Assembly (NCBI GenBank): GCA_003402345.1
Contig: QFXH01000009.1
Location: 1 to 64,000, forward strand
Reading direction: 5' to 3'
Source of the DNA: Candidatus Nitrotoga sp. MKT
GTDB taxonomy: Bacteria > Pseudomonadota > Gammaproteobacteria > Burkholderiales > Gallionellaceae
DNA length: 64,000 bases
Shown piece by piece: positions 25,270 through 36,522 of the stretch; the stretch's first letter is position 1, and each line of letters begins with the position of its first letter. A program made the translations under genes and the position numbers. The notes below the pieces were generated by a model. It was not told where the DNA came from. It did no database searches and was given only the letters and a program-made list of their open reading frames with translations.

Positions 25270-26697
25270 TTAGAGTGATTTACGAAGATTAACTGGGAGG
25301 ATGTTCAGCAATTCCCGGTATTTTGCCACGGTACGCCGGGCAACCAATATGCCCTGCTGTGCCAGGATTCCAGACATGCGGCTATCGGTTAGGGGATGAC
25401 GTGCATCTTCCTGGTTGACAAGCTGCTTGATGAGCGCGCGGATCGCCGTGGAGGAACACGTACCACCACTTTCGGTCGCAATTCCGCTACAGAAAAAATA
25501 CTTAAGTTCATAAATACCGCGCGGGGTAAGCATAAATTTTTGCGTAGTCACGCGGGAGACGGTGGATTCATGCAATTCAAGCTGTTCTGCGATTTCGCGC
25601 AGCACCAGCGGACGCATGGCGGTTTCACCGTGCTCGAGAAAACTAAATTGACGATCGACAATAGTCTGCGACACACGCAAAATAGTATCGAAACGCTGCT
25701 GTAAGTTTTTAATAAACCAGCGTGCTTCTTGTAATTGGCCGGCCAGTTGCTGTACGTTTTTTTCATTACCCTGTTGCAAAATGTTGGCATACATTTGGTT
25801 AACACGCAGGCGGGGCATAGCACCCTGATTCAGGCGTACATGCCAGCTACCGTGACGGTATTCTACCACCACATCAGGCACAACATAATCCGCAGCCCGT
25901 TGTTCAAATTCAGCGCCAGGTCTTGGTTGCAAATGGGTGATGAGTGATTGTACGGTGCGCAATGCCTCATCGTCACAACGAAGAAGTTTTTTCAGCTTGG
26001 CAAAATCATGCGCCCCCAATAGGTTGAGGTGCTGCGTCACCAAGCGCAAAGCCAAATCCCGGCCCGGGGTATCTTCCGGGAGTGCTTTGAGTTGTAAAGC
26101 CAAACATTCACTTAAGGTACGTGCGGCTATACCTGGCTGGTCCAGGTGCTGCAATTGGACCAAGGCAGTTTCCAAGTCATCCAGGGTAATGTCGAGCTCT
26201 TCTGGCAGCATTTCGACAATTTCTTCCAACGGCTGCGCCAAATAGCCATTGACATCCAATGCGTCGATCAGCAGTCCGATAATTTTTCGGTCGCGCACAT
26301 CATGCTGGCTCATATTTAACTGCCAGATGAGATGTTCTCGCAGACTGGGCGTCTCTGCCGCAACTTCACCAAGAACTTCTTTTTCATCATCCGGCCCACT
26401 TGCCGCTGAAAAAGAAGGCTCATTCCAGTCTTCTTTTACCCATTCTTCATCGCCCTGTTGCGGCATTTCATCTTTTACTTCGGTACTATCTACAACGGAG
26501 GTAGAGGCCGCGTCTCCATGTGCATAAGGCTGCATAGCGTCTTCGTCTTCACGTTCGAGCAATGGATTTTCGTCCAGCAAGCGTGCCACCTCTTGGTTAA
26601 CTTCCAGAGTGGAGAGTTGCAGCAGGCGTATGGCTTGCTGTAACTGGGGGGTAAGCGTCAGCTGCTGGGATTGCTTAAGTTGTAACGTGGGTTTCAT
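25270..26697 (-). CDS. rpoN: RNA polymerase sigma-54 factor
   Basis: A 475-residue sigma-54. Region I is glutamine-rich (LKQSQQLTLTPQLQQAIRLL), region II is acidic, the core-binding domain follows, and the RpoN box is ARRTVAKYREL near the C-terminus with the helix-turn-helix ELHESTVSRVTTQKF before it. ATG 26697 (MKPTLQLKQ) is the family start. It lies between lptB and hpf, as in most proteobacteria. Confidence 0.97.
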   Translation of the reverse strand: MKPTLQLKQSQQLTLTPQLQQAIRLLQLSTLEVNQEVARLLDENPLLEREDEDAMQPYAHGDAASTSVVDSTEVKDEMPQQGDEEWVKEDWNEPSFSAASGPDDEKEVLGEVAAETPSLREHLIWQLNMSQHDVRDRKIIGLLIDALDVNGYLAQPLEEIVEMLPEELDITLDDLETALVQLQHLDQPGIAARTLSECLALQLKALPEDTPGRDLALRLVTQHLNLLGAHDFAKLKKLLRCDDEALRTVQSLITHLQPRPGAEFEQRAADYVVPDVVVEYRHGSWHVRLNQGAMPRLRVNQMYANILQQGNEKNVQQLAGQLQEARWFIKNLQQRFDTILRVSQTIVDRQFSFLEHGETAMRPLVLREIAEQLELHESTVSRVTTQKFMLTPRGIYELKYFFCSGIATESGGTCSSTAIRALIKQLVNQEDARHPLTDSRMSGILAQQGILVARRTVAKYRELLNILPVNLRKSL

Positions 26698-26735
26698 TAC
26701 GCAATTTACGGACAAGAGCGGCGCATAGTGTGTAC

Positions 26736-27458
26736 TTATAGTTTGAAATGCTCGCCGAGATATACTTTTCTCACGCCTTCATTATAAATGATTTCATCAG
26801 GTTTACCTTCCGCCATTACTGACCCGGCATTAATAATATAGGCACGGTCACAAATTCCCAGTGTTTCACGAACATTGTGGTCAGTGATTAACACACCGAT
26901 ACCACGTTCTTTAAGAAAACGAATGATTTTCTGAATGTCTAACACGGCAATCGGATCTACCCCCGCAAATGGTTCATCCAACAGAATAAAGCGTGGGTTG
27001 GTGGCCAGCGCACGGGCGATTTCAACTCGCCGCCGCTCACCTCCGGACAGGCTGATAGCTGGATTATTGCGTATATGGGTAATATGCAGATCCTCCATCA
27101 ATTCATCCTGCCGTGCTTGAATTTCATCGTTATCGTAATCTTGTAATTCCAGCACAGCCTGAATATTTTGCGCGACCGTTAACCGGCGAAAAATAGATGC
27201 TTCCTGTGGCAGATAGCCCAACCCCAAAAGTGCACGGCGATGAATGGGAAGATGCGTAATGTTCTGTCCATTAATGAAAATATCGCCCCCGTCCGCAGCC
27301 ACCAGCCCTACAATCATGTAAAAGCAGGTGGTCTTTCCGGCGCCATTAGGCCCTAACAGTCCGACCACTTCGCCGCTCTGTACTGCTAGGGAAACATCGT
27401 GCACTACGGTACGGGAATGATAGCGTTTTTTCAGTGCAACGGCGCGCAGCTCGCTCAT
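26736..27458 (-). CDS. lptB: LPS export ABC transporter ATPase LptB
   Basis: A 240-residue ABC ATPase of the LptB2FG complex that extracts lipopolysaccharide from the inner membrane. Walker [11 protein letters not shown], signature [15 protein letters not shown], Walker [14 protein letters not shown] and the H-loop TDHNVRE are present. The start overlaps the lptA stop by 4 bases. LptF and LptG are not in the window. Confidence 0.97.
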   Translation of the reverse strand: MSELRAVALKKRYHSRTVVHDVSLAVQSGEVVGLLGPNGAGKTTCFYMIVGLVAADGGDIFINGQNITHLPIHRRALLGLGYLPQEASIFRRLTVAQNIQAVLELQDYDNDEIQARQDELMEDLHITHIRNNPAISLSGGERRRVEIARALATNPRFILLDEPFAGVDPIAVLDIQKIIRFLKERGIGVLITDHNVRETLGICDRAYIINAGSVMAEGKPDEIIYNEGVRKVYLGEHFKL

Positions 27459-28027
27459 TGATGTTCGTTAGGCTTGGTTAGTGTCGATGTCGGCTTGATT
27501 GACAGGGGCTCACCGACTGAAGAACGCTTGTTTTTAGGTTGGATAATAGCGCGCACGCGCCCCTTATTGGAAGTACCGTTCACTTGGAATACTTCAGTTC
27601 TTGAGTTATAAGTAATATGTTCCCCACGTACTTCATCCTGATCCTGTTTTAAGCGCGCCTGACCAAAGAATTCTATGCTTGCGGTTTGGGTATCATATTC
27701 AATGCGCTCACCATATCCTTCCACATATCCGCTGGCATTATCGCGCTTCTGGCGAAAACTGGCGGGCTGTCCGGTTGCCGTACCGTGCTTGAATCCTTCC
27801 TTGTCCTGTACCACAACAATTTTGTCGGCGTTAACAATCATCGTGCCCTGGGTAAGCTGCACCTTGCCTTCAAAGACACTAATTTGTTTGATGTCATCAA
27901 TACTGAGCTGATTCGCTTCCAAATGCATGGGTTTGTCACGGTCAGCAAGTTCAGCGTGGCTGGTTGGCACATGGCAGATAAGCCCTATGCAAAACAGAGT
28001 GGCGTATTTAATTTTTGTCGGGCGCAT
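27455..28027 (-). CDS. lptA: LPS transport periplasmic protein LptA
   Basis: A 190-residue periplasmic protein with a signal peptide ([19 protein letters not shown], cleavage near SHA). The OstA/LptA beta-jellyroll carries [30 protein letters not shown] and [20 protein letters not shown], forming the lipid bridge to the outer membrane. ATG 28027 was chosen because the signal peptide begins there; it overlaps lptC by 20 bases. Confidence 0.93.
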   Translation of the reverse strand: MRPTKIKYATLFCIGLICHVPTSHAELADRDKPMHLEANQLSIDDIKQISVFEGKVQLTQGTMIVNADKIVVVQDKEGFKHGTATGQPASFRQKRDNASGYVEGYGERIEYDTQTASIEFFGQARLKQDQDEVRGEHITYNSRTEVFQVNGTSNKGRVRAIIQPKNKRSSVGEPLSIKPTSTLTKPNEHQ

Positions 28028-28601
28028 ATTCGCTTTTAACTTGCGCAAGCAATTTTACTGTGCGCGCTTTATTATCAAATTTCATACCTACTGCACGCAC
28101 AATGTTACGTCCGTCAACCATCATTACCGGCTGGTCTGTTACAGCTAAGCCACGGTCAGGGATAACATGCAAATAACTCGTGGTAAATGTTATTTCTCTT
28201 TGCGTAGAACTAGCGGTACTCACGATTTTTACATTATCGCGTAAAAATATTTCATCACCCTTGCCTGACACCATTCCATTATTTGCATAGGTATACACGG
28301 GTGGATGGTCTGTATCAAAGCTGGTGAATTTAGGAGCATCCAAATACGTACTATCGTTATCTGGGTAATGCAGCATTTGTTGTGCAGCCATTACGAAACG
28401 TGGTTTACCCTGTTCATTAAGCGTGGTAGCAACAAACCTATTAACGATAAAATCTGGGGCGTGGCGCTTACTGCTGTCAGGAATTACCGGTAGTGGCTGT
28501 AATTGCTGGCTCAGCCAATAAACTGCGGCCAGCAGCAACAATAGCAGCGGCAATCCGGTAAACCAAGCGCGCAAACGGTCAGTAACGATTGAGTGGCTCA
28601 T
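28008..28601 (-). CDS. lptC: LPS export protein LptC
   Basis: A 197-residue bitopic inner-membrane protein with an N-terminal span (FTGLPLLLLLLAAVYWLSQQ, about 14-33) and a periplasmic LptC jellyroll with PDFIVNRFVATTLNEQGKP and HYPDNDSTYLDAPKF. It hands LPS from LptB2FG to LptA. It overlaps kdsC by 4 bases and lptA by 20. Confidence 0.93.
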   Translation of the reverse strand: MSHSIVTDRLRAWFTGLPLLLLLLAAVYWLSQQLQPLPVIPDSSKRHAPDFIVNRFVATTLNEQGKPRFVMAAQQMLHYPDNDSTYLDAPKFTSFDTDHPPVYTYANNGMVSGKGDEIFLRDNVKIVSTASSTQREITFTTSYLHVIPDRGLAVTDQPVMMVDGRNIVRAVGMKFDNKARTVKLLAQVKSEYAPDKN

Positions 28602-29119
28602 GCCAAGTAAGGCGCAAGTTGCGCATCTAGTGTGCCTTGCGCCGACATCAACAATTCACATGCTTCACGTACCGCGCCATGTCCACCGTCACGCTCGGTG
28701 ATGTAGTGGGCGCGGTCGCGCACGATTTGTGGCGCATTCGGTACGCTGATAGCCAACCCGACACGAAGCATTACCGGCAAGTCCATCACGTCGTCACCCA
28801 TAAAAGCGACGGCATCCAATGGCAATTTAAGTTGGGCAAGCATTTTTTGCATGCTGGCCAACTTGTCATGAACACCCTGATACAGGTGCGAGATACCGAG
28901 ATGGTGCGCGCGTAGCTCTACACACCGGGAAGTCCGACCAGTAATGATGGCCAGTTCCACACCGGATGCTTTAAGCATTTTTAAGCCATGTCCATCAAGC
29001 GAATTAAAACGCTTAAATTCTTCACCGGAGTCGGTTAAATAGAGGCCACCATCTGTCATGATTCCATCCACATCAAAGGCGATGAGGCGAATGGATTGTG
29101 CCCGACCTAACGACATCAA
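28598..29119 (-). CDS. kdsC: KDO 8-phosphate phosphatase
   Basis: A 173-residue HAD-superfamily phosphatase that yields free 3-deoxy-D-manno-octulosonate. The catalytic FDVDGIMTDGG is at residues 15-25 (nucleophile Asp16, general acid Asp18), IITGRTSRC is motif II and AFMGDDVMDLPV motif IV. It has no cap domain, as usual for tetrameric KdsC. The start overlaps the kdsD stop by 4 bases. Confidence 0.95.
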   Translation of the reverse strand: MMSLGRAQSIRLIAFDVDGIMTDGGLYLTDSGEEFKRFNSLDGHGLKMLKASGVELAIITGRTSRCVELRAHHLGISHLYQGVHDKLASMQKMLAQLKLPLDAVAFMGDDVMDLPVMLRVGLAISVPNAPQIVRDRAHYITERDGGHGAVREACELLMSAQGTLDAQLAPYLA

Positions 29120-30102
29120 ATCACCTTCGCACGCAACAAATCATGCATATTCAGGGCGCCTACCAATTTATTGCTGGTGTCTGTCACCAGCATCTGGCTA
29201 ATGTTATATTGCTCCATCACCTGCACCGCTTCTGCTGCCAGTGCATCCGGCGCAATACTGCGTGGACTGCGCGACATGACCGCGCTGATTAAAGTGGTCG
29301 TGAAGTCAACATGCTTCTCCAACGTGCGGCGTAAATCCCCATCAGTATAGATACCCAGAACCTGCCGGGCATCATCTACAATGGCCGTCATGCCCAGCCC
29401 TTTGCGCGAGATTTCTAACACTGCATCGGCCAGGGTTGCATTTTGATTCACCGCAGGAATCCCCTTGCCGGAATGCATAATGTCACGCACATGGGTAAGC
29501 AGACGGCGACCCAAGCTTCCACCAGGGTGCGAACGGGCAAAATCTTCCTCCCCGAATCCCTTTGCATCCAACAACGCCACGGCCAGTGCATCGCCCAAGG
29601 CCAGCGCTGCCGTGGTGCTGGCAGTGGGCGCGAGTCCCAACGGGCAAGCCTCCTTGTCCACCGCAGCATCGAGATGCGCGTCCGACGCCTCTGCCAAGCT
29701 AGACCGCGGATTGCCTGTCAGGCTAATCAGCCGTGCCCCCTGGCGTTTAATAACTGGCACTATAGTGAGTAATTCCTGACTTTCTCCGGAATATGACAAC
29801 GCAATAAACACATCTTTAGCGGTAATCATGCCTAAATCGCCGTGGCTAGCTTCGGCAGGATGCACAAAATACGCTGGGGTACCCGTACTAGAAAATGTAG
29901 CGGCAATCTTGCGCGCAATATGGCCAGACTTGCCCATGCCGCTTACAATCACACGGCCTTCGCAGGCTAAAATAATATTTAACGCCTGCAGAAAATTTTT
30001 ATCAATCCGTTGCGTAAGCGCCAATACAGCTGCGGCTTCAATGTGTAATACTTCGCGGGCTAAATCAAGTGCGCGCGAGGTGGCAAGGATAGCTTCGTTC
30101 AT
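29116..30102 (-). CDS. kdsD: Arabinose 5-phosphate isomerase
   Basis: A 328-residue isomerase converting ribulose 5-phosphate to arabinose 5-phosphate, the first step of Kdo synthesis. The SIS domain (about 35-190) includes VIVSGMGKSGHIARKIAATF and HPAEASHGDLGMI, and two CBS domains follow (about 210-328). It leads the kdsD-kdsC-lptCAB-rpoN-hpf cluster. Confidence 0.96.
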   Translation of the reverse strand: MNEAILATSRALDLAREVLHIEAAAVLALTQRIDKNFLQALNIILACEGRVIVSGMGKSGHIARKIAATFSSTGTPAYFVHPAEASHGDLGMITAKDVFIALSYSGESQELLTIVPVIKRQGARLISLTGNPRSSLAEASDAHLDAAVDKEACPLGLAPTASTTAALALGDALAVALLDAKGFGEEDFARSHPGGSLGRRLLTHVRDIMHSGKGIPAVNQNATLADAVLEISRKGLGMTAIVDDARQVLGIYTDGDLRRTLEKHVDFTTTLISAVMSRSPRSIAPDALAAEAVQVMEQYNISQMLVTDTSNKLVGALNMHDLLRAKVI

Positions 30103-30152
30103 GATGGCGAATTATAACAGTGCCACTCGGTAGCGTCATTCTCTCATCGAGC

Positions 30153-31451
30153 TCACGACCCCATCCTAAGCAGGGCCGACTGCGCATGCGCATGCAAGCC
30201 CTCACCAAGGGCCAGCACTGCCGCAATTTCGCCCAACATCCCTGCGCCCTGCGCGGATACTTGAATCAAACTACTGCGTTTCTGAAAGTCATACACTCCC
30301 AGCGGGGAAGAAAAACGTGCCGTGCCAGAAGTCGGCAAAACGTGATTAGGACCAGCGCAATAATCACCGAGCGACTCGGAGGTGTAACAGCCCAAGAAAA
30401 TTGCCCCGGCATGCTTGATTTTTGGCAGCCATTGCTGGGGATCAGCCACTGAAAGCTCCAGATGCTCCGGGGCTATACGGTTACTGATAACACAAGCCTC
30501 GTCCAAATCAGCCACATCGATCAGGGCGCCACGATTCTCTAATGCAGTGCGTATGATGTCACGGCGCGGCATCCGCGCCAGTAGACGATCTGCACTTTGC
30601 GCCACAGCTGTGGCAAAAGCCGCATCTGGTGTCAGCAGGATGGCCTGCGCTAATTCATCGTGCTCTGCTTGAGAAAATAGATCCATCGCAATCCAGTCTG
30701 GATCAGTTTGCCCATCACAGATCACCAGAATCTCTGATGGCCCTGCCACCATATCAATACCAACTACGCCGAATACGCGGCGCTTGGCGGCGGCCACGTA
30801 AGCGTTGCCGGGGCCGACGATTTTATCTACCCGCGGTACGGTTGCCGTGCCATAAGCCAACGCCGCAATCGCTTGCGCCCCGCCAATGGTGAACACCCGA
30901 TCCACCCCAGCCAGATGGGCTGCTGCCAACACCAGCGCATTTTGCACTCCATCTGGGGTCGGCACTACCATAATGAGTTCACCGACCCCAGCCACTTTCG
31001 CCGGTAGCGCATTCATCAACACTGAAGAGGGATAGGCAGCCTTACCACCCGGTACATACAGACCAACCCGATCCAATGGCGTAATCTGCTGACCGAGCAA
31101 CGTGCCATCCGCCTCAGTGTAACTCCATGAAGCTTGTAACTGCTTTTGATGGTAAGCGGTAACACGCTGTGCGGCCTGCTCCAAAGCGCCCCGCTGTGCG
31201 GCGGGCAATCCCTCGAAGGCGGCACGCAAGGCAGCAGGAGGCAGTTCCAGTGCTGCACTATCATGCACCTCCATACGATCGAAGCGCCGGGTGTATTCGA
31301 GCAGAGCCACATCGCCGCGTGTACGCACATCCGCCAGAATAGCCGCGACAGTCGCGTCCAGCTGGTCATCCTGAGTCGCCTCGAAAGCCAACAGCCTGTC
31401 CAGCTGTGAATTGAAATCTGGCTGCCGAGTGGAAAGCCGTCTGATGTTCAT
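30153..31451 (-). CDS. hisD: Histidinol dehydrogenase
   Basis: A 432-residue zinc enzyme that oxidises histidinol to histidine in two steps. Signatures are [40 protein letters not shown] and the terminal [10 protein letters not shown]; HPxHxE-type residues appear in IAPEHLEL. The start overlaps the hisG stop by 4 bases. hisG and hisD are the only histidine genes here. Confidence 0.97.
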   Translation of the reverse strand: MNIRRLSTRQPDFNSQLDRLLAFEATQDDQLDATVAAILADVRTRGDVALLEYTRRFDRMEVHDSAALELPPAALRAAFEGLPAAQRGALEQAAQRVTAYHQKQLQASWSYTEADGTLLGQQITPLDRVGLYVPGGKAAYPSSVLMNALPAKVAGVGELIMVVPTPDGVQNALVLAAAHLAGVDRVFTIGGAQAIAALAYGTATVPRVDKIVGPGNAYVAAAKRRVFGVVGIDMVAGPSEILVICDGQTDPDWIAMDLFSQAEHDELAQAILLTPDAAFATAVAQSADRLLARMPRRDIIRTALENRGALIDVADLDEACVISNRIAPEHLELSVADPQQWLPKIKHAGAIFLGCYTSESLGDYCAGPNHVLPTSGTARFSSPLGVYDFQKRSSLIQVSAQGAGMLGEIAAVLALGEGLHAHAQSALLRMGS

Positions 31452-32086
31452 TGGACTACCGCCATGGAAAACGCATCTAGCATGGGCTGAATAGCCGCAT
31501 GTTTAAGTTTAAGCGAAGCCTGATTCACTACCAGACGCGAGGAAATTGCAGAAATCTCTTCTACTGCCTTGAGGTGATTGGCTTTCAGTGTATTGCCACT
31601 GCTGACCAAGTCCACGATTGCATCTGACAAACCGACCAGTGGCGCCAGCTCCATCGAACCATACAATTTGATCAAATCCACATGCACACCTTTAGCCGCG
31701 AAATGCTCGCGTGCGGTCTGTACATATTTGGTCGCCACACGCAAGCGCGCGCCCTGGCGCACTGCGGAGTCATAGTCGAAATCATTCCTTACCGCCACCA
31801 TCATGCGGCAACGCGCAATATTCAAATCCAGCGGTTGATACAAACCCGTGCCCCCATGCTCGTCGAGCACATCTTTACCCGCGATCCCCAAATCAGCGGC
31901 GCCATATTGCACATAGGTCGGCACATCGGAGGCACGCACGATAATAAGGCGTACGTCGGCACGGTTAGTGGATAAAATCAACTTGCGCGTAGGCTCCGGG
32001 GCTTCCAGCGGCGTAATGCCCGCCGCCTGCAACAACGGCAAGGTTTCTTCAAAGATGCGCCCTTTAGATAAGGCAATGGTAATCAT
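31448..32086 (-). CDS. hisG: ATP phosphoribosyltransferase, short form
   Basis: A 212-residue catalytic subunit for the first step of histidine synthesis. [18 protein letters not shown] starts it, and [20 protein letters not shown] binds phosphoribosyl pyrophosphate. The short form lacks the regulatory domain and needs HisZ, which is not in this window. It lies 14 bases downstream of murA. Confidence 0.96.
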   Translation of the reverse strand: MITIALSKGRIFEETLPLLQAAGITPLEAPEPTRKLILSTNRADVRLIIVRASDVPTYVQYGAADLGIAGKDVLDEHGGTGLYQPLDLNIARCRMMVAVRNDFDYDSAVRQGARLRVATKYVQTAREHFAAKGVHVDLIKLYGSMELAPLVGLSDAIVDLVSSGNTLKANHLKAVEEISAISSRLVVNQASLKLKHAAIQPMLDAFSMAVVQ

Positions 32087-32100
32087 GCGGTATCTTTCAT

Positions 32101-33381
<1,281 letters not shown>

Positions 33382-33411
33382 TTAATGTATTCTTGCCATG
33401 CGTTCGTTATG

Positions 33412-34176
33412 TCAGTACCGCAATTTATATCCGGACTTTAACAACCCTAAAGACAACAGCGTCAGGCCAAGCATACACCCGCCCGCCACCATCAAACTCA
33501 CCCAAGGAGAAATGTCCGACACGCCGAAAAATCCATAACGAAAACCGTCTATCATATAAAAAAATGGGTTAAAACGCGACAACGCCTGCCAAAAAGGCGG
33601 CAACGAGTGAATGGAATAAAATACGCCGGACAAAAAAGTCAATGGCATGATAATGAAATTCTGGAAGCCTGCGAGTTGATCGAATTTTTCTGCCCACATC
33701 CCGGCCACCACCCCTAGTGAGCCAAGCATCGCGCTACCGAGAACGGCAAACAATATAATCCAGATTGGAAACAGCAATGGCGGCTGGGCAAACCACAGTG
33801 CGGCCAAATATACGCCTATACCGACCACCAAGCCGCGCAGCATGGAAGCGAGCACATATGCCGCAAAGAATTCCCAGTAGGCAATCGGCGCCAGCAACAC
33901 AAACACGATATTGCCAGTAATCTTGGACTGAATTAGGCTGGAAGAGCTGTTGGCAAAAGCGTTCTGCAACATTGCCATCATCATCAGTCCCGGAATAAGG
34001 AAGGCAGTGTAATGCACCCCTGGATACACTTCGACATGCTGTGCCAGCACATGTGAAAAAATCAACAGATAGAGCAATGCCGTCAACACGGGAGCCAGCA
34101 CGGTCTGGAAGCCCACCTTCCACACCCGGAATACCTCCTTGTAGAGCAGACTGCAAAAACTCAACGCCCGCCTCAC
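33412..34176 (-). CDS. ABC-2 type transporter permease
   Basis: A 254-residue permease with about six membrane spans (for example TVLAPVLTALLYLLIFSHVL and ISPWVSLMVAGGCMLGLTLL), related to E. coli YadH. LTFLSGVFYSIHSLPPFWQ is the family motif near span five. A GTG start overlaps the stop of the ATPase gene by 4 bases. The substrate is unknown; the position inside the mla-murA operon suggests an envelope role. Confidence 0.92.
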   Translation of the reverse strand: MRRALSFCSLLYKEVFRVWKVGFQTVLAPVLTALLYLLIFSHVLAQHVEVYPGVHYTAFLIPGLMMMAMLQNAFANSSSSLIQSKITGNIVFVLLAPIAYWEFFAAYVLASMLRGLVVGIGVYLAALWFAQPPLLFPIWIILFAVLGSAMLGSLGVVAGMWAEKFDQLAGFQNFIIMPLTFLSGVFYSIHSLPPFWQALSRFNPFFYMIDGFRYGFFGVSDISPWVSLMVAGGCMLGLTLLSLGLLKSGYKLRY

Positions 34177-35075
34177 TGCACGGCCCGCCCCACCAAACGC
34201 AGAAAGACTTCTTCCAAATCAGGCTGCTGCAAGGTCATCTCCTGTACCGTGATCCCAGCCACACGCAATTCCGCCAGCATTGACTCCAATGCTTGATAGG
34301 ATGGCAATGTCAGCACGTAATCACCATCCGTATGTTCGACCACCTGCGGCAGCAATGTGGCCGGTAAGTAGCCCGCGATTTTCAACCTGACGCGACAGCC
34401 GGCCAGGCTACTCAGCAGATTGAGTGTACTATCCAACGCCACAATACGGCCATGCTTGAGCATGGCAATCCGTGTGCATAAGGCTTCCGCCTCTTCCAGA
34501 TAATGGGTAGTTAACAGAACGGTGTGTCCATCGCGGTTCAGCTGCTGAATAAAGCGCCATAACGATTGGCGCAGCTCCACATCCACCCCGGCAGTCGGTT
34601 CATCCAACACAATAACTGGCGGCTTATGCACCAGAGCTTGCGCCACCAACACACGGCGCTTCATACCACCGGACAGGCGGCGCATATTGGTATCGGCCTT
34701 ATCGGTCAAATCCAAGTGGTGCATCACCTCATTGATCCAGGTGTCGTTACGACGCAATCCAAAAAAACCAGATTGCATACGCAACGTTTCACGAACTGTG
34801 AAAAAAGGATCAAAAACCAGCTCTTGCGGCACTACCCCCAACAAACGACGGCTGACACGATATTGCTTGACTACATCGTGCCCCAGTACAGATAGCTGCC
34901 CATCATCTGGCAATGCAAGTCCGGCCAGCAGATTAATCAACGTGGTTTTGCCCGCACCATTGGGACCAAGTAAACCGAAAAACTCACCCTGCTCGATACG
35001 CAAGTCCACGCCGTCTAGTGCTTGTAATTGGCCATAGCGTTTGCGTGCTTGGCGCACATCAATGGCAGGTAACAT
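34173..35075 (-). CDS. ABC transporter ATPase, YadG-type
   Basis: A 300-residue ATPase. Walker [12 protein letters not shown], signature LSGGMKRRVLVAQAL, Walker B VIVLDEPTAGVD and an H-loop in TTHYLEEAE are complete, and a C-terminal extension (about 215-300) follows. ATG 35075 (MLPAIDVRQA) is the natural start; the longer frame overlaps mlaB. It is paired with the downstream permease as an exporter. Confidence 0.93.
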   Translation of the reverse strand: MLPAIDVRQARKRYGQLQALDGVDLRIEQGEFFGLLGPNGAGKTTLINLLAGLALPDDGQLSVLGHDVVKQYRVSRRLLGVVPQELVFDPFFTVRETLRMQSGFFGLRRNDTWINEVMHHLDLTDKADTNMRRLSGGMKRRVLVAQALVHKPPVIVLDEPTAGVDVELRQSLWRFIQQLNRDGHTVLLTTHYLEEAEALCTRIAMLKHGRIVALDSTLNLLSSLAGCRVRLKIAGYLPATLLPQVVEHTDGDYVLTLPSYQALESMLAELRVAGITVQEMTLQQPDLEEVFLRLVGRAVQ

Positions 35076-35088
35076 TAAATTGAATAGA

Positions 35089-35391
35089 TCAAGATTGCGC
35101 GGAATCACTACCGCATAGCGGCAGCATATCCACAACACCATACAAACGGGCCAAACTTAACAAATTCTCTGGAACATGGGCAAAACACAATTGCACACTA
35201 CTACGCTGCGCCTCGCGCAGCCAAGCCAGGAGCAAACTGACTGCGGCAGAATCTACCGTCTCTACCTGAGCCAAGTCAACCACCAGCGATGTTTCGCCAG
35301 CGGCCTGCAACCCCTTTTTGAATAAGGGTATAACCGTTTCAATTGTTAGATGGCTCGGCGCTTGCACACGGCCACCATCACGGCTAATCAC
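35089..35391 (-). CDS. mlaB: STAS-domain protein MlaB
   Basis: A 100-residue STAS-domain protein that regulates the MlaFEDB phospholipid transporter. VVDLAQVETVDSAAVSLLLA carries the conserved Asp-Ser-Ala core. The start overlaps the mlaC stop by 4 bases; the ABC ATPase gene follows. Confidence 0.9.
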   Translation of the reverse strand: MISRDGGRVQAPSHLTIETVIPLFKKGLQAAGETSLVVDLAQVETVDSAAVSLLLAWLREAQRSSVQLCFAHVPENLLSLARLYGVVDMLPLCGSDSAQS

Positions 35392-36026
35392 TTGGATGCC
35401 GCCTTAGGCAAAATTGCGCCAGTCTGCGCCTGATTTTTCTCCGATAATGTCTTAATCAATCCATCGATACCGCTCTTTTGAATCTGCTCAGCAAAGGTAC
35501 CGCGATAATTAGTTACCAAACTCACGCCTTCGATCGATAGGTCAAACACCTTCCAACCATTAGCCGTCTTTTCCATATCATAATTTACGGGCAGCGGTGG
35601 TTTGCCTTTGTTAAGAATAGAAGTTTTTACAGTCACCTCGGCAGCGTCATTTGCCATTTTTAGTGGCTTCACTTCCACCTCCTGATCCTGATAGGTAGTG
35701 AATGCCGTGGTATATGTACGCACCAACAAATTGCGAAACTCGATTTCCAAAACTTTCTTTTGCTCCGGCGTAGCAGTACGCCAATTCTTGCCTACGGCAA
35801 GTTTGGTCATATGTGTAAAATTAAAATGTGGCAGCACCTTTCCATCCACCAATTCGTTCACTTTTTTCTTATTACCAGCCTGAATATCCTTGTCCTGCTT
35901 AACGATGGCCAAGACTTCATCCACTGTATTTCTAATTAACGCCTCCGGCTCTGGCACGTTCGCCTGCACGCCTAACGACACACACACCAGCAACATTCCC
36001 ACCCACCATGCAATTATTTTTTTCAT
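35388..36026 (-). CDS. mlaC: Phospholipid-binding protein MlaC
   Basis: A 212-residue periplasmic carrier that shuttles phospholipids between the outer-membrane MlaA complex and MlaFEDB. It has a signal peptide (KKIIAWWVGMLLVCVSLGVQ, cleavage after QA). VLPHFNFTHMTKLAVGKNWR and the C-terminal WKVFDLSIEGVSLVTNYRG are Tol-Tol-Ttg2/MlaC hallmarks. ATG 36026 begins the signal peptide. Confidence 0.95.
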   Translation of the reverse strand: MKKIIAWWVGMLLVCVSLGVQANVPEPEALIRNTVDEVLAIVKQDKDIQAGNKKKVNELVDGKVLPHFNFTHMTKLAVGKNWRTATPEQKKVLEIEFRNLLVRTYTTAFTTYQDQEVEVKPLKMANDAAEVTVKTSILNKGKPPLPVNYDMEKTANGWKVFDLSIEGVSLVTNYRGTFAEQIQKSGIDGLIKTLSEKNQAQTGAILPKAASK

Positions 36027-36038
36027 ATCTATCATCTT

Positions 36039-36521
36039 TTAATTAGGTTGTTTATCAACTTGCTTGGAATCTTCGGCCTTGCTATATAAGAACCTACTGA
36101 TTAAATCCTCCAGCACCACGGCAGACTGCGTTTTTTTGATTTCGTCACCCGCTTTCAAAAATGCTTCATCACCACCCGGAATCAAGCCGATGTACTGTTC
36201 GCCTAACAGGCCTGAAGTCAGGATATTGGCGAACGTGTCTTTGGGGAACTGGTAACGTTTATCTATAGTCATTGTCACTTTAGCCTCATAACGCTCGGGA
36301 TCCAAGCTAATCTGAGCCACCCGGCCAACAAGCACTCCAGAACTTTTGATGGATGCCTGGGGCTTGAGGCCACCGATATTAGAAAAATGGGCCTGCAACT
36401 GATATGACTCGGACATATTGTAAGTACTTAAATTTCCTACCTTGAGCGCAAGCACGGCCAGTGCCCCCAAGCCTGCCACGACAAATATGCCGACCCATAA
36501 ATCCAGCGTGGTGCGTTTCAT
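36039..36521 (-). CDS. mlaD: MCE-domain lipid transport protein MlaD
   Basis: A 160-residue bitopic protein with one N-terminal span (LWVGIFVVAGLGALAVLALK) and one MCE domain (about 38-120; LQAHFSNIGGLKPQASIKSS, GVLVGRVAQISLD, SGLLGEQYIGLIPGG). It forms the hexameric periplasmic ring of the Mla transporter. It follows mlaE after a single base. Confidence 0.96.
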   Translation of the reverse strand: MKRTTLDLWVGIFVVAGLGALAVLALKVGNLSTYNMSESYQLQAHFSNIGGLKPQASIKSSGVLVGRVAQISLDPERYEAKVTMTIDKRYQFPKDTFANILTSGLLGEQYIGLIPGGDEAFLKAGDEIKKTQSAVVLEDLISRFLYSKAEDSKQVDKQPN

Positions 36522-36522
36522 A